In this document: piece by piece, positions 1 to 8,953 of the stretch
Layout of the letters: each line of letters begins with the position of its first letter
Numbering within the stretch: position 1 is the stretch's first letter
Assembly: GCF_001667265.1 (NCBI RefSeq)
Contig: NZ_LZHW01000009.1
Location: forward strand, 93,976-157,975
Length of the DNA stretch: 64,000 nt
Source: Mycobacterium sp. ACS4331
GTDB taxonomy: Bacteria > Actinomycetota > Actinomycetes > Mycobacteriales > Mycobacteriaceae
Reading direction: 5' to 3'
Program-made: the position numbers and the translations under genes
The notes under the pieces: generated by a model
Told to the model about the DNA's origin: nothing
The model's input: only the letters and a program-made list of their open reading frames with translations
The model's database searches: none

Positions 1-852
1 GTAGAGCTCCCACACCGCCTCCGGCCCGACGAGCTCGATCCAGGCCTCCTTCACCGCGGGCGGGCACGGTGCGGCCAGATGCCAGAGTCGGCGGATCGAG
101 CTCAGGTCGTACGCGTGTGGATCGGCGCGATACACCGGAAGCAGTCGCTGCATGATGGTCGGCACGGTCGCCAGGAAGCTCACCCGGTGTTCGGTCACGA
201 GCCGGAGGAACTCGTGCGCGTCGAAGCGGGGCATCACGATCAGGTGGTGGCCGAGCAGCAGCCCCGCCACAGCCACCGTGAATCCGGTGTTGTGGCTCAT
301 CGGCACCGAGATCAGCTGTACATCGTTGTCCTGCGCGCCGAGCGGGAAACCGAGCAGAGCAGAGACCCGACTGTCTCCGCCGGTCTCGATGAGCTTGGGC
401 CTTCCGGTGCTTCCACCCGAGGCCATGGCCTTCCAGACCGGTGAAACCGCTTCGGGCAGTGCGGCATCCGAATGCTGTGGACCGGGCGTGAACCCGGGTG
501 GCACGTGAGGTGTCCGGCCGCGGGGATCGCTGCGGCCGACGAGCAGCGCGCGCTCCCTCAGGTCCAGGATCGCCGCCAACTCGTCGTCGGGCATGGCCGG
601 AGCCAGCGGCTGGGGCACCGCGCCGAGCTTCCAGCACGCGATCGCCGCCTCGATCCACTCGATCGAGTTGGGCAGTGAAATCGTGACGTAATCGTCTTGT
701 CCCACACCGAGTTCGGCGAATGCCCTGGCCAGCCGATTGGTCGTCGCGTCCAGTTCGGCCCGGGTCACGGTTCGGCCCTGGCAGGTGATGGCGGGTGCGT
801 CGGGGGCGGCGGTCGCCAGCGCCGTCAGCTGCGTGGGGATCGGGTCGGTCAT
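1..852 (-). CDS. AMP-dependent acyl-CoA ligase (FadD-like), 3' end outside the window
   Basis: The N-terminal 284 residues of an ANL-superfamily acid:CoA ligase; the frame is open to base 1, so the C-terminal part lies outside the window. The adenylation P-loop is visible as ASGGSTGRPKL, followed by residues typical of the A-domain core (SVPMSHNTGF, ATVPTIMQRLL). These enzymes activate carboxylic acids to acyl-AMP and then acyl-CoA in the cytosol. The ATG start overlaps the stop of the lactonase gene by one base (TGATG), so it is probably translated from the same transcript as aftD and php. The substrate cannot be told; bile-acid or steroid CoA ligases are among the closer relatives by motif. 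It is not the syntenic neighbour in M. tuberculosis, where fadE4 follows php. Confidence 0.8.
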   Translation of the reverse strand, partial: MTDPIPTQLTALATAAPDAPAITCQGRTVTRAELDATTNRLARAFAELGVGQDDYVTISLPNSIEWIEAAIACWKLGAVPQPLAPAMPDDELAAILDLRERALLVGRSDPRGRTPHVPPGFTPGPQHSDAALPEAVSPVWKAMASGGSTGRPKLIETGGDSRVSALLGFPLGAQDNDVQLISVPMSHNTGFTVAVAGLLLGHHLIVMPRFDAHEFLRLVTEHRVSFLATVPTIMQRLLPVYRADPHAYDLSSIRRLWHLAAPCPPAVKEAWIELVGPEAVWELY

Positions 853-1829
853 CAGTATCCGCCCTGCGCGCTGAAGATCCGCCGCGGATTGTCCACCAGC
901 ATCGTGGTGATCTGCTCCTCGGTGACGCCGCGCTGCCGAAGCGCGGGCAGCACGTCGTTGTGGATGTGCAGGTAATGCCAGTTGGGCAGGACCACCGGCA
1001 CGGCCTCCTCGGGCAGCCAGTCGATGAAGCACGACGCGTCGTGCGAGAGCACCATCTTGTCGGCATGCCCGCGCTCACACATCTTGGCCACGGTGTCGAC
1101 CCGTTCGGGTGTCGGCAGGTACACGTCCGCGCCGAACCGGTCCATGCCGAGGTAGGACCCGCCCGCGATGATCTCCTCGAGGTAGTCGAGGTCGGTGGAG
1201 TCGCCGGAATGCCCGATCACGACGCGGGACAGGTCGACGCCCTCCTCGGCGAAGATGCGCTGCTGGTCCAGGCCGCGCCGGGACGCGGCGTGCGTGTGGG
1301 TCGAGATGGGCACCCCCGTCTGGCGGTGGGCTGCCGCGACGGCCCGCAGCACACGGTCGACTCCCGGCGTGACGCCCGGTTGATCGGTCGCGCACTTGAG
1401 CATCGCCGCGCGGACGCCGGTGCCTGCGATGCCCTCGGTGATGTCGCGGATGAACAGGTCGATCATCGGGTCGGGGCCGGGCAGTGCCGTGCCGGGGCCC
1501 TGGAAGTGGAAATACATCGGGACGTCGTTGTAGGTGTAGACGCCGGTGGCGACGACGATGTTGAGGTCGGTGGCCTCGGCGATGCGCGCGATGCGGGGGA
1601 TGTAGCGGCCCAGGCCGATCACTGTGAGGTCGACGATGGTGTCGACGCCGCGTGCCTTGAGGGCGTTGAGCCGCGCGATGGCGTCGCGTTGGCGCGCCTG
1701 CTCGTCGCCCCAGATCCCGGGGTCGTTCTGCATCATCTCGGGGGAGAGCACGAAGACGTGCTCGTGCATCAGCGTGACCCCGAGGTCACCGGTGTCGATC
1801 GGGCCGCGGACGGTGTGGACCTGTGTCAC
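852..1829 (-). CDS. php: phosphotriesterase-like lactonase (Rv0230c family)
   Basis: 325 aa, GTG start. A TIM-barrel amidohydrolase with all binuclear metal ligands in place: His22 and His24 (HEHVF), the lysine normally carboxylated at Lys145 (MLKCATDQ), His178 (STHTH), His207 (GHSGD) and Asp264 (LSHDASC). This matches the PLL/PPH group, whose members hydrolyse N-acyl-homoserine and other lactones with weak organophosphate activity; the M. tuberculosis homologue PPH is a lactonase. It starts 10 bp after aftD and overlaps the following ligase start by 1 bp, so the three look co-transcribed. The natural substrate is unknown, and a link to the ligase downstream (opening a lactone, then CoA activation) is only an inference. 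Confidence 0.9.
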   Translation of the reverse strand: MTQVHTVRGPIDTGDLGVTLMHEHVFVLSPEMMQNDPGIWGDEQARQRDAIARLNALKARGVDTIVDLTVIGLGRYIPRIARIAEATDLNIVVATGVYTYNDVPMYFHFQGPGTALPGPDPMIDLFIRDITEGIAGTGVRAAMLKCATDQPGVTPGVDRVLRAVAAAHRQTGVPISTHTHAASRRGLDQQRIFAEEGVDLSRVVIGHSGDSTDLDYLEEIIAGGSYLGMDRFGADVYLPTPERVDTVAKMCERGHADKMVLSHDASCFIDWLPEEAVPVVLPNWHYLHIHNDVLPALRQRGVTEEQITTMLVDNPRRIFSAQGGY

Positions 1830-1839
1830 CTCAGTGATG

Positions 1840-4800
1840 CTAAGTGGGTCGCGGCTCCCGCACGGGGGGTTCGGCGACCTCGCGCGGCCAGTCGATCACC
1901 GACGCCGTCACGATGGCCAGGCTGATCAGGGCCAGCAGTTGCACCCACGGCGAATGCCCCAGGTACCCGTCGACCGAGCGCCAGGGGTGGCGCGCGACTG
2001 CGGCACCGGCCAGGATCAACCCCGTCGCGGCCCCGCCCAGCGTCATGACTTTCCACGCCCGCGCTCTGCCGTCGAGCAGGCGCAGCAGCGCCACCGCGGA
2101 ACCGACCACCACAGCCCCCGCGACACCCGAGATCAGCAGGCCCGCGAGCAGCGCGCCGCCGACCGCCAACCACGCCTTGGGTTTCCAGACCGAGACCGGC
2201 CCATCCTCCTCGCGGCGTCGACTCGGCACCCATGCCAGCGCCGCCAGAATGGGCAACAGCGCCAGCCCACCGACGAGTCCCGCGCGGTAAAGGGCGTTCA
2301 GGCCGAACTCGAGCGTCACCGGCCCTTCGGTTCCAGGCGGCACCACCCAACCCTGCTGCCAGCCGTTGACGCTGATCGGGGTCAGCACGACACCGTCGGA
2401 CGTGCGGGCCGTCCAGCCCGGATTGATGCTCTCGGGCACCACGAGCACGCGGGCGCCCTCGCCCGCGGGCACGATCACCTCTCGCCGGTCCGGGCCCCAG
2501 CGCTCAGTCTGCACCCCGGACGTGGGCGCGGGCGCAATCTCCTTGGCCGCGGGCCCGGCCAACTGCACGCCGTCGATGATGAACGCCGCACCCGGGCTCA
2601 CCAGGAACTCCTGGGTGCCGCTGGGCAGGTCGATCGGCGCGGCCTCGCAGGGGTGGGCCCGCAGAGGCGTGCCATCGAGGAGTTCACCGACGGTCGTGCT
2701 GACCGACGTGTTCACAAAGCGCCCCGCAACCGCGATCACCGGGCCCTTGTCGCAGCCGATCTCGATGGGGCGAGCGCGGTTTCGGGCCGCGTCGGCCGGC
2801 GCGATGGGCGTGCCGTCGGGCCGCAGGGCCTGCGCCTCGGCGAGGCCGGGCGGCTTGACCTGATCGAAGCCCAGCGCGGTGCGGTCGATCACGTCGTCCC
2901 AGTCCAGCAGGCTGATCTTGATGCTCTTGGTCTTGCGGGGGTACAGCGAAAGCGTCTGCGCACCTTCGGGTTCCATCTCGCGCACCTGCGGTCCGTCGCC
3001 CAGGTCGACCGCCACCAGGGTCGGATGGGTGGGCAGCTCCGAGGTGCTGGGAGTGAGCCGAACCGCGGCCACCTCGGTGGCCTCGGGAAGCGTCAGGATC
3101 AACGTCGGCGCGGTGCGGTGCTGGACGACACCCTGCGGCGCGGTCCATGACGTGCGCGGGTCGCCGTCGGAGGCGGCGAACGCCGTGCCGAGCACGTCGA
3201 ACGAATCGGAGTCGCCGTCGGCGCGCGTGGCTCCGGGCTGACGGACCAGTTCACCCAGGCCGGGCCCCTGCCGGGGCCGCACCCACACCGTCGGCGTCAC
3301 GGCGACCGGCTCCGGCACCGTCAGGGTCCGGCTGAGGTTGACCAGTTCCTCGGGAGCCAGCGAGAGCGGCGAAGCGCAGTGCACGCCGTCCGCCGCGGAG
3401 ACACACCCGGGCCGGCCCATCAGGTCCGCGCCCAGATCCCACATCCCGACGGTCGCACCCTCGGGCGGGCCGGGCACGTTGACGGTGTGCCGGATGGCCA
3501 CGGGATGGGCGAATCCGGCGGCGTCGTACTGCGTGACGGCCAGATCGGTCACGCCGAACTGCACTCCGCTGGAACCGTCGTCGGTGCCCGCGGCGGTGAT
3601 CCGCACCCACGGGGTCTCCCCGTAGGGCAGCGCCACCACGACCGGCTGCCCGGGCCGGTCCACCCGCAGCGTCGTGGTGCCGGTGGCCGTGGAGATCTCC
3701 ATCCGGGTGATCTGCGCGCCGATGGTCGAGGTGCTCGGCGTGAGCGTCAGCGTCGCGTTCGTGACGGGATGGTCGAAGTCGACCTGAAGCCACTGCCCGA
3801 CGGCGGCCTGCAGCGAGTTGGACACCCAACTTGTCGCGCCGTCGCCGTCGACGGCGGCCGCGGGTGCCGCGGCGGGCGCCACATTGGGCAGGGCCGTCGC
3901 GTCGGCCGCCGAACTCGATGCGGTCAGGCGTCCGCCGGTCCATCCCCCGTACACCAGGTCGGCGCCGGTCGCCGGGTAGTCCGGCACCCGGTTGTGGGTG
4001 TGCCTCTCGTCGTCGGGGGTCCGCACCGCCGAGGAGTGGTCGTCGACGCGGCCGTAGTCGGTCTCGCGTGCCATCGGGGTGTCGGTGACGGTGACGACGT
4101 CGGACGGCAGGCCGGCGGCCTGCGCGTCCTGCGTCAACAGCACGGGCCCCAGCGGTGATTCGCCCAGGAGACGACGCCGCTCGTCGAGGCGCAGGAGGGC
4201 TTCCGGGGCGCCGTCGATGCGCGCCATGGCGGCGGCGTCGGCCAGGTACGGCGCACCGGGGTTGGGGACCCCCGTGTGGTCGGGATCGACCCGGAAGATC
4301 TCCACGGCCGGGTACAGCGGCCGCAGGCCGCTGTCGGTGATGAAGCCCTCGAGGGTGCCCGGCCCCACCGGATCGCCGAACTGTGCCACCTTGGTCAGGC
4401 CGGGGGAGCCTTCGATCGCCTGGTGCACCAGGATCGGCCGCGCTGAACGGGAGTTGTCCGGGTCCAGGTCATTTCGCAGCACGAGGTAGGAGATGCCTTG
4501 GCGGGCAAGGGTGTCCGCGAGGCCAGCGGACGGCCGGCCCGCCGCGAAGAGGCGCTGCACCGAATCCAGGGCCCGGATGGTCTCGGGTGGGTTCAACGGG
4601 ATGGAGTCGCGCACGCCCCACGGGCTTTCGCCGAGCACCTGCAGCGGCTCGTCGCGGGTGTTGCCCCAGATCTGGGTGGCGAACGGCGCGCCCGGCACCA
4701 CCAGGACGCGACCCGGCGCCGGCGTGCCGGTGTTGTTGTGGGTCAGCCATTCCGCGGCCTGGTGCCAGTGGTCCGGGATCGCCTCGAAGGTCCCCGGCGG

Positions 4801-6120
4801 GGTGAGTCGCCCCGTCCAGGCCAGGGATGTGCTCGCGGCGAGGGCTGCCAGCACCACAATCCCGACCGCGACCCGCTTGTCCTCCTCGGGATGGGCGAAC
4901 GCGCGTCGCCACACCGCCCGCGGGGCGCTGCCAGGCAGCGGAATCCGGCTCATGAGGTGGGCCACACCCAGCACGATCGGCAGACGCACCAGCGGTTCGA
5001 GCTTGTGCACGTTGCGCAGCGGCGCACCCCCGGAGTCCAGGAGCAGCTGCACCTGGTGGGCCAGCGGCGAGCCCAGCCCGCCCGCGTAGCCCAGCCCCAG
5101 CAGCGTCACGCCGATCAGCAGCATCAGCACGAGCCGGCCCCGCGCGGGCATGGTCCGCAGTGCGAGACCGGCCAGGCCCGCCGCCGCCACCAACGTCGTC
5201 GCCAGAATCGCGACGGGGTCGGTCACCAGGGAGCTGCCGGCGGTGGCGTTGGGCGCCACGAACGGGGTCCAGCTGTCGGTTCCGCGCAGCACCTCGATCA
5301 GCGAGGTCCACTGCGTGGTGACGCCGGAGGATTCGATGTAGTCCAGGAACGGGGGGCTGACGCGGCCCAGCAGGACCAGGGCGACGACCCACCAGGTGAC
5401 CGCGAGCACCGTGCTCAGCAGCCACCACGCGGAGAACCTCAGCCATCGGCGGTCCGGCCGGTGGCACGCCCACCAGATCAGTGCGGGAAGGCACGCGGTC
5501 AGCGTGGCCACAGCGTTCACGGCGCCCATCAGGGCCACCGCGACGCCGGCGCGGGCGGCGAGCACCCGCAGCGACTGTTGGTGCCCGCCCCGCATCGCGA
5601 GGATCACCGGCAGCAGCACCCACGGGGCCAGCATCATCGGCAGGGTCTCCGACGAGATCGAGCCCAACGTGGTGAGCACCCGTGGTGACAGCGCGTAGGC
5701 GAGTGCGGCGATCACGCGCGAGGGCGTCGTCCCGATGCCGAGCGCCTCGGCGACCCTCAGCAGGCCCCAGAAGCCCGCGGCCAGCAGCAGGGCCCACCAC
5801 AGGCGTTGGATAACCCAGTCAGGCAGCCCCAGCAGGTCCCCGACCACGAAGAACGCGCCGTGAGGGAACAGGTAGCCGTACGCCTGGTTCTGGGTCTGGC
5901 CGAACGGAAGCTCGCTGTTCCACAGGTGCGCGGCGCGCGTGAGGAAACGCACCGGGTTGGCGGTGAGGTCGAGCTTGGTGTCGGGGGAGATCTGGCCTGG
6001 GGACTGCGCGAACGCCAGGATCAGGCTCAGCGTGCCGACCAGCCACAGCCATCGGCGGGACAGTCCCTGCGGGCCGGGTGTCGACCCTCCCGGACGGGCC
6101 GCCTCGGACTGCGCGCTCAG
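1840..6120 (-). CDS. aftD: alpha-(1->3)-arabinofuranosyltransferase AftD
   Basis: A very large membrane GT-C enzyme that adds alpha-1,3 branches to arabinogalactan and lipoarabinomannan using decaprenyl-phospho-arabinose. The N-terminal third is multi-spanning and contains SPDTKLDL, the likely acidic first-loop motif. The extracellular middle and C-terminal parts carry jelly-roll modules of the F5/8 or CBM type, followed by further membrane helices near the C-terminus. The start is uncertain. The first canonical in-frame codon is a GTG at 5952, but that would delete the first helix and SPDTKLDL, both conserved in Rv0236c. Upstream to the in-frame stop at 6151-6153 there is no ATG, GTG or TTG, only CTG codons (6120, 6063). 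I place the start at CTG 6120, one base after the stop of the 57-aa gene; this gives about 1426 aa, against about 1400 in M. tuberculosis. Confidence 0.85.
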   Translation of the reverse strand: MSAQSEAARPGGSTPGPQGLSRRWLWLVGTLSLILAFAQSPGQISPDTKLDLTANPVRFLTRAAHLWNSELPFGQTQNQAYGYLFPHGAFFVVGDLLGLPDWVIQRLWWALLLAAGFWGLLRVAEALGIGTTPSRVIAALAYALSPRVLTTLGSISSETLPMMLAPWVLLPVILAMRGGHQQSLRVLAARAGVAVALMGAVNAVATLTACLPALIWWACHRPDRRWLRFSAWWLLSTVLAVTWWVVALVLLGRVSPPFLDYIESSGVTTQWTSLIEVLRGTDSWTPFVAPNATAGSSLVTDPVAILATTLVAAAGLAGLALRTMPARGRLVLMLLIGVTLLGLGYAGGLGSPLAHQVQLLLDSGGAPLRNVHKLEPLVRLPIVLGVAHLMSRIPLPGSAPRAVWRRAFAHPEEDKRVAVGIVVLAALAASTSLAWTGRLTPPGTFEAIPDHWHQAAEWLTHNNTGTPAPGRVLVVPGAPFATQIWGNTRDEPLQVLGESPWGVRDSIPLNPPETIRALDSVQRLFAAGRPSAGLADTLARQGISYLVLRNDLDPDNSRSARPILVHQAIEGSPGLTKVAQFGDPVGPGTLEGFITDSGLRPLYPAVEIFRVDPDHTGVPNPGAPYLADAAAMARIDGAPEALLRLDERRRLLGESPLGPVLLTQDAQAAGLPSDVVTVTDTPMARETDYGRVDDHSSAVRTPDDERHTHNRVPDYPATGADLVYGGWTGGRLTASSSAADATALPNVAPAAAPAAAVDGDGATSWVSNSLQAAVGQWLQVDFDHPVTNATLTLTPSTSTIGAQITRMEISTATGTTTLRVDRPGQPVVVALPYGETPWVRITAAGTDDGSSGVQFGVTDLAVTQYDAAGFAHPVAIRHTVNVPGPPEGATVGMWDLGADLMGRPGCVSAADGVHCASPLSLAPEELVNLSRTLTVPEPVAVTPTVWVRPRQGPGLGELVRQPGATRADGDSDSFDVLGTAFAASDGDPRTSWTAPQGVVQHRTAPTLILTLPEATEVAAVRLTPSTSELPTHPTLVAVDLGDGPQVREMEPEGAQTLSLYPRKTKSIKISLLDWDDVIDRTALGFDQVKPPGLAEAQALRPDGTPIAPADAARNRARPIEIGCDKGPVIAVAGRFVNTSVSTTVGELLDGTPLRAHPCEAAPIDLPSGTQEFLVSPGAAFIIDGVQLAGPAAKEIAPAPTSGVQTERWGPDRREVIVPAGEGARVLVVPESINPGWTARTSDGVVLTPISVNGWQQGWVVPPGTEGPVTLEFGLNALYRAGLVGGLALLPILAALAWVPSRRREEDGPVSVWKPKAWLAVGGALLAGLLISGVAGAVVVGSAVALLRLLDGRARAWKVMTLGGAATGLILAGAAVARHPWRSVDGYLGHSPWVQLLALISLAIVTASVIDWPREVAEPPVREPRPT

Positions 6121-6121
6121 A

Positions 6122-6295
6122 TCAGCTGCGGTCGCCGTATTCGACCCGGTTCAGGACCGACGACGCCGGATCGCCTGCCGTGATCGGCGGCTTGGTGTCC
6201 TGCTGCACCATCAGGGAGACGCCGAAGACAGCCGCGGCGCCGAGCAGCAGACCGACCACGATGCTGGCGGCGGCAGGCACCACGAACCGGGTCAT
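6122..6295 (-). CDS. small single-span membrane or secreted protein (Rv0236A-like, 57 aa)
   Basis: A short gene read directly from the minus strand: ATG at 6295, TGA at 6122. The product begins MTRFVVPAAASIVVGLLLGAA, a single hydrophobic helix at about residues 5-33, followed by a polar tail ending NRVEYGDRS. Size and position immediately upstream of aftD match M. tuberculosis Rv0236A, annotated as a small secreted protein. Its stop lies one base before the only plausible upstream start of aftD, so translation of aftD may depend on it. Function is unknown; acting with AftD in the membrane is an inference from the fixed pairing. Confidence 0.75.
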   Translation of the reverse strand: MTRFVVPAAASIVVGLLLGAAAVFGVSLMVQQDTKPPITAGDPASSVLNRVEYGDRS

Positions 6296-6358
6296 GTGGG
6301 GCTCCTCAGCGCTGTCGATCTTGTCGGTGGGCTGCCAGCCAACCTAGCACGCGGCGTT

Positions 6359-6823
6359 TCAGGCACCGGGCGGCACGATGAGCACCGGGCGTTTGCCGTG
6401 CCGCAGCACATGGTCGGAGACCGAGGACTGCAGCAGCGACCGCAGCCCGGTCGTGCCCCGGGTTCCCGTGACGATGAGGTCGGCCTCGATGCGGTCCGCG
6501 GCCTCGATGATGGTTCGCCACACCGTGCCGGTCACCGCGACGCACAGCGGTTCGGCGGACAGGCCGGCCGACTTGGCCAGCCGCAGGCCCTCGTCGTTGG
6601 TGCGCTGGGCGTCGGCGTAGGCGATGTCGAGGTCATCGAGATCGTCGAGGTCTGGGGGATCAGGTGGACCGTCGAGGTCGACGCTGACCGGATCCGGTCC
6701 CGGCCGAATCGGCGTCCACACCGTCAGCACCACGACACGCTGCGCCGACACAAACTGGCCCACGTGGGTGACCGCGCGCTGCGCATTGTCGGTCCCGTCG
6801 TAGGCGATCAACACGACGGACAT
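6359..6823 (-). CDS. universal stress protein, UspA family
   Basis: 154 aa. ATG 6823 is chosen over the TTG two codons upstream because the purine-rich GGGAG lies about 9-10 bases before the ATG but only about 4 before the TTG. A single Usp alpha/beta domain starts with SVVLIAYDGTDNAQRAV and ends with the nucleotide-binding loop GTRGTTGLRSLLQSSVS. The usual G-x2-G-x9-G-S/T pattern is altered at the end to S-S, so ATP binding may be weaker. An acidic insert (residues about 50-66, DLDDLDDLD) separates the first strand pair from the rest. It is separated from the aftD unit by 63 bp and divergent from lpqI. I saw no convincing DosR box. Confidence 0.88.
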   Translation of the reverse strand: MSVVLIAYDGTDNAQRAVTHVGQFVSAQRVVVLTVWTPIRPGPDPVSVDLDGPPDPPDLDDLDDLDIAYADAQRTNDEGLRLAKSAGLSAEPLCVAVTGTVWRTIIEAADRIEADLIVTGTRGTTGLRSLLQSSVSDHVLRHGKRPVLIVPPGA

Positions 6824-6994
6824 GCCCAATCATCTCCCATTCTGGACAGGTCCCGTCGTCGGGACGCGAAATTCATTGCCCGCGTGTATGTTCCGGAGTG
6901 TGTGATTCGCGGTTGCGCGCGTTCCTGCAGAGTAGTCGACGCGCCGCGCGCGCCCAGACACTGACTGCGGTCTGCGTGCATGACAGCATGAGGT

Positions 6995-8176
6995 ATGGCA
7001 TTCACCATCGCGTTCACCCGAGCCGTCGTGTCCGTCGCGACGCTGCCCGCACTGCTGATGGCCTGCTCGTCGGCCGCCGAATCGCCGTCCGCCTCGCCGT
7101 CGCGGGACACGGCCACCGGATCCTCACCGGCCTCGGTGCCGTTGAGCAATCCCGTCCCGCTGGCGCCCGCCGGATGTGGTGACGTCGCGGCGCTGTCGAC
7201 GCGCGACAAGCTGGCTCAGCTGGTGATGGTCGGAGTGACCGATGCCGCCGACGCCCGCGCCGTGGTGGCCGATCACCACGTGGGCGGAATCTTCGTCGGA
7301 AGCTGGACCGACAAATCGATGCTCACCGACGGCTCCCTGGCCGGTATCGCGGCCACCGCCGGTCCGCTGCCCCTGGCGGTCAGCGTCGACGAGGAGGGCG
7401 GCCGTGTCTCGCGGTTGGCGTCGCTGATCGGCAGCCAACCGTCGGCGCGCGTGCTCGCGGCCACCAAGACCCCCGACGAGGTGTACCAGATCGCGCTCGA
7501 CCGGGGCCGCAAGATGCGGGGCCTGGGGATCACCGTCGACTTCGCGCCCGTCGTGGACGTCACGGCGGCCGCCGACGACACCGTGATCGGCGATCGCTCG
7601 TTCGGGTCCGACCCGGCGGTGGTGACCGAGTACGCCGGTGCCTATGCCCGCGGCCTGCGCGACGCCGGGGTGCTGCCGGTCCTCAAGCATTTTCCCGGTC
7701 ACGGGAACGCCTCGGGTGACTCGCACGCCAACGGCGTGGTGACCCCGCCGCTCGCGGAGCTTGAGGCCACCGACCTGGTGCCGTACCGCACGCTGACCAC
7801 GCAGGGACCCGTGGCGGTGATGATCGGCCACATGCAGGTGCCCGGGCTGACCGGCAACGACCCGGCCAGCCTGAGTCCCGCCGCGGTCGGGCTGCTGCGC
7901 TCGGGCGGCTACGGCGGACCGGGGTTCGGCGGCCTGGTGTTCAGTGACGATCTGTCGTCGATGGGCGCGATCAACCAGCGGTACGGGGTGGCCGAGGCGG
8001 TGCTGCGCAGCCTGCAGGCGGGCGTCGACGTCGCGCTTTGGGTCAGCACGGGCGAAGTGCCCGCGGTGCTGGACCGGCTCGAGGCGGCAGTCGCCGCGGG
8101 TGAACTGCCGATGGCCGCGGTCGACGGCGCGCTGCAGCGCGTCACGGTGGCCAAGGGCGGCGCCCGCGCCTGCTGA
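6995..8176 (+). CDS. lpqI: lipoprotein beta-N-acetylglucosaminidase LpqI (GH3)
   Basis: 393 aa. A signal peptide ends in a lipobox (LLMAC, Cys24), followed by a Ser/Ala/Pro-rich linker to about residue 55 and then a glycoside hydrolase family 3 barrel. Family signatures present are KHFPGHG (Lys231-Gly237), the GDSH catalytic loop directly after it and FSDDLSSMGA (Asp318/319, nucleophile region). LpqI of M. tuberculosis and M. bovis BCG removes N-acetylglucosamine from muropeptides in cell-wall recycling on the outer face of the membrane. Length agrees with the family. It is followed after 51 bp by a TetR gene in the same direction, as with Rv0237-Rv0238. Confidence 0.92.
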   Translation: MAFTIAFTRAVVSVATLPALLMACSSAAESPSASPSRDTATGSSPASVPLSNPVPLAPAGCGDVAALSTRDKLAQLVMVGVTDAADARAVVADHHVGGIFVGSWTDKSMLTDGSLAGIAATAGPLPLAVSVDEEGGRVSRLASLIGSQPSARVLAATKTPDEVYQIALDRGRKMRGLGITVDFAPVVDVTAAADDTVIGDRSFGSDPAVVTEYAGAYARGLRDAGVLPVLKHFPGHGNASGDSHANGVVTPPLAELEATDLVPYRTLTTQGPVAVMIGHMQVPGLTGNDPASLSPAAVGLLRSGGYGGPGFGGLVFSDDLSSMGAINQRYGVAEAVLRSLQAGVDVALWVSTGEVPAVLDRLEAAVAAGELPMAAVDGALQRVTVAKGGARAC

Positions 8177-8183
8177 GGCCAAT

Positions 8184-8201
8184 GTTTAGTCTTGAGTAAA
8201 C
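8184..8201. promoter_or_regulatory. imperfect palindrome upstream of tetR, candidate operator
   Basis: GTTTA-8 nt-TAAAC, an 18-bp dyad between the lpqI stop and the TetR gene start (8228). Read on the minus strand, its core (TTACTCAAGACTAA) agrees with the TTACTGGAGAGTAA palindrome between fabG4 and fadA2 at most positions. It could be an autoregulatory TetR site. The match is by eye and imperfect. Confidence 0.4.
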
Positions 8202-8227
8202 GTCTGTTCAGCGAAGGGTGAGGCGGC

Positions 8228-8887
8228 ATGGCCGGTGGTACCAAGCGGTTGCCTCGTGCCGTACGTGAACAGCAGATGCTCGACGCCGCTGTGGAGGTCT
8301 TCTCCATCAACGGCTATCACGAGACGTCGATGGACGCGATCGCGGCCAAGGCTGAGATCTCCAAGCCCATGCTCTACCTGTATTACGGGTCCAAGGAGGA
8401 GCTCTTCGGGGCCTGCCTGAGCCGTGAGCTGAGCCGCTTCATCGAGGCGGTGCGCGCGGATGTGGATTTCACGCTGCCGCCCCGCGACATGCTGCGCAAC
8501 ACGATCCTGTCGTTCTTGACCTACATCGACGCCAACCGGGCCTCGTGGATCGTGCTGTACACCCAGGCCACCAGTTCGCAGGCGTTCGCGCACACCGTGC
8601 GGGAGGGCCGCGAGCGCATCATCGACCTGGTGGCGCGGCTGTTGAGCACGGGCACGCGAAACCCCGAGCCGGACACCGACTTCAACATGATGGCGATCGC
8701 GCTGGTGGGTGCGGGCGAGGCCGTGGCCACGCGCGTCAGTGCCGGCGACGTCGATGTGAACGACGCCGTGGAGCTGTTGATCAACCTGTTCTGGCGCGGC
8801 CTGAAGGGCAGGCCCGGCGGAGCCGAGCCGGCCGGCGGCGCCGAGTCGGCGGGCGGCACCGAGACTGCTGAGGCTGCGGAGATCTGA
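8228..8887 (+). CDS. TetR/AcrR-family transcriptional regulator (Rv0238-like)
   Basis: 219 aa, ATG start preceded by AAGGGTGAGG. The N-terminal TetR helix-turn-helix spans about residues 18-64 (DAAVEVFSINGYHETSMDAIAAKAEISKPMLYLYY pattern, read in pieces), and the rest is a helical ligand-binding domain. The last 25 residues are a Gly/Ala/Glu repeat tail (GGAEPAGGAESAGG) not expected to be structured. It is conserved in position between lpqI and the htdX-fabG4-fadA2 group. Similar palindromes occur before this gene, between fabG4 and fadA2 and before fadE5, so a role in regulating this fatty-acid cluster is a reasonable inference. It is not demonstrated by sequence alone. Confidence 0.88.
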   Translation: MAGGTKRLPRAVREQQMLDAAVEVFSINGYHETSMDAIAAKAEISKPMLYLYYGSKEELFGACLSRELSRFIEAVRADVDFTLPPRDMLRNTILSFLTYIDANRASWIVLYTQATSSQAFAHTVREGRERIIDLVARLLSTGTRNPEPDTDFNMMAIALVGAGEAVATRVSAGDVDVNDAVELLINLFWRGLKGRPGGAEPAGGAESAGGTETAEAAEI

Positions 8888-8953
8888 CCGGAGAATCGCA
8901 GTCCCCGCAGTCTCGGGAAACGCCCGCACTCTCGGAGAACCGAGGCAATGCCT

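Noticed and set aside
6850..6865. DosR-like box before the universal stress protein
   Set aside because: GTCCCG-TCGT-CGGGAC is a dyad, but the arms have the opposite order to the DosR consensus, and the nearest GGGAC/GTCC pair has the wrong spacing.
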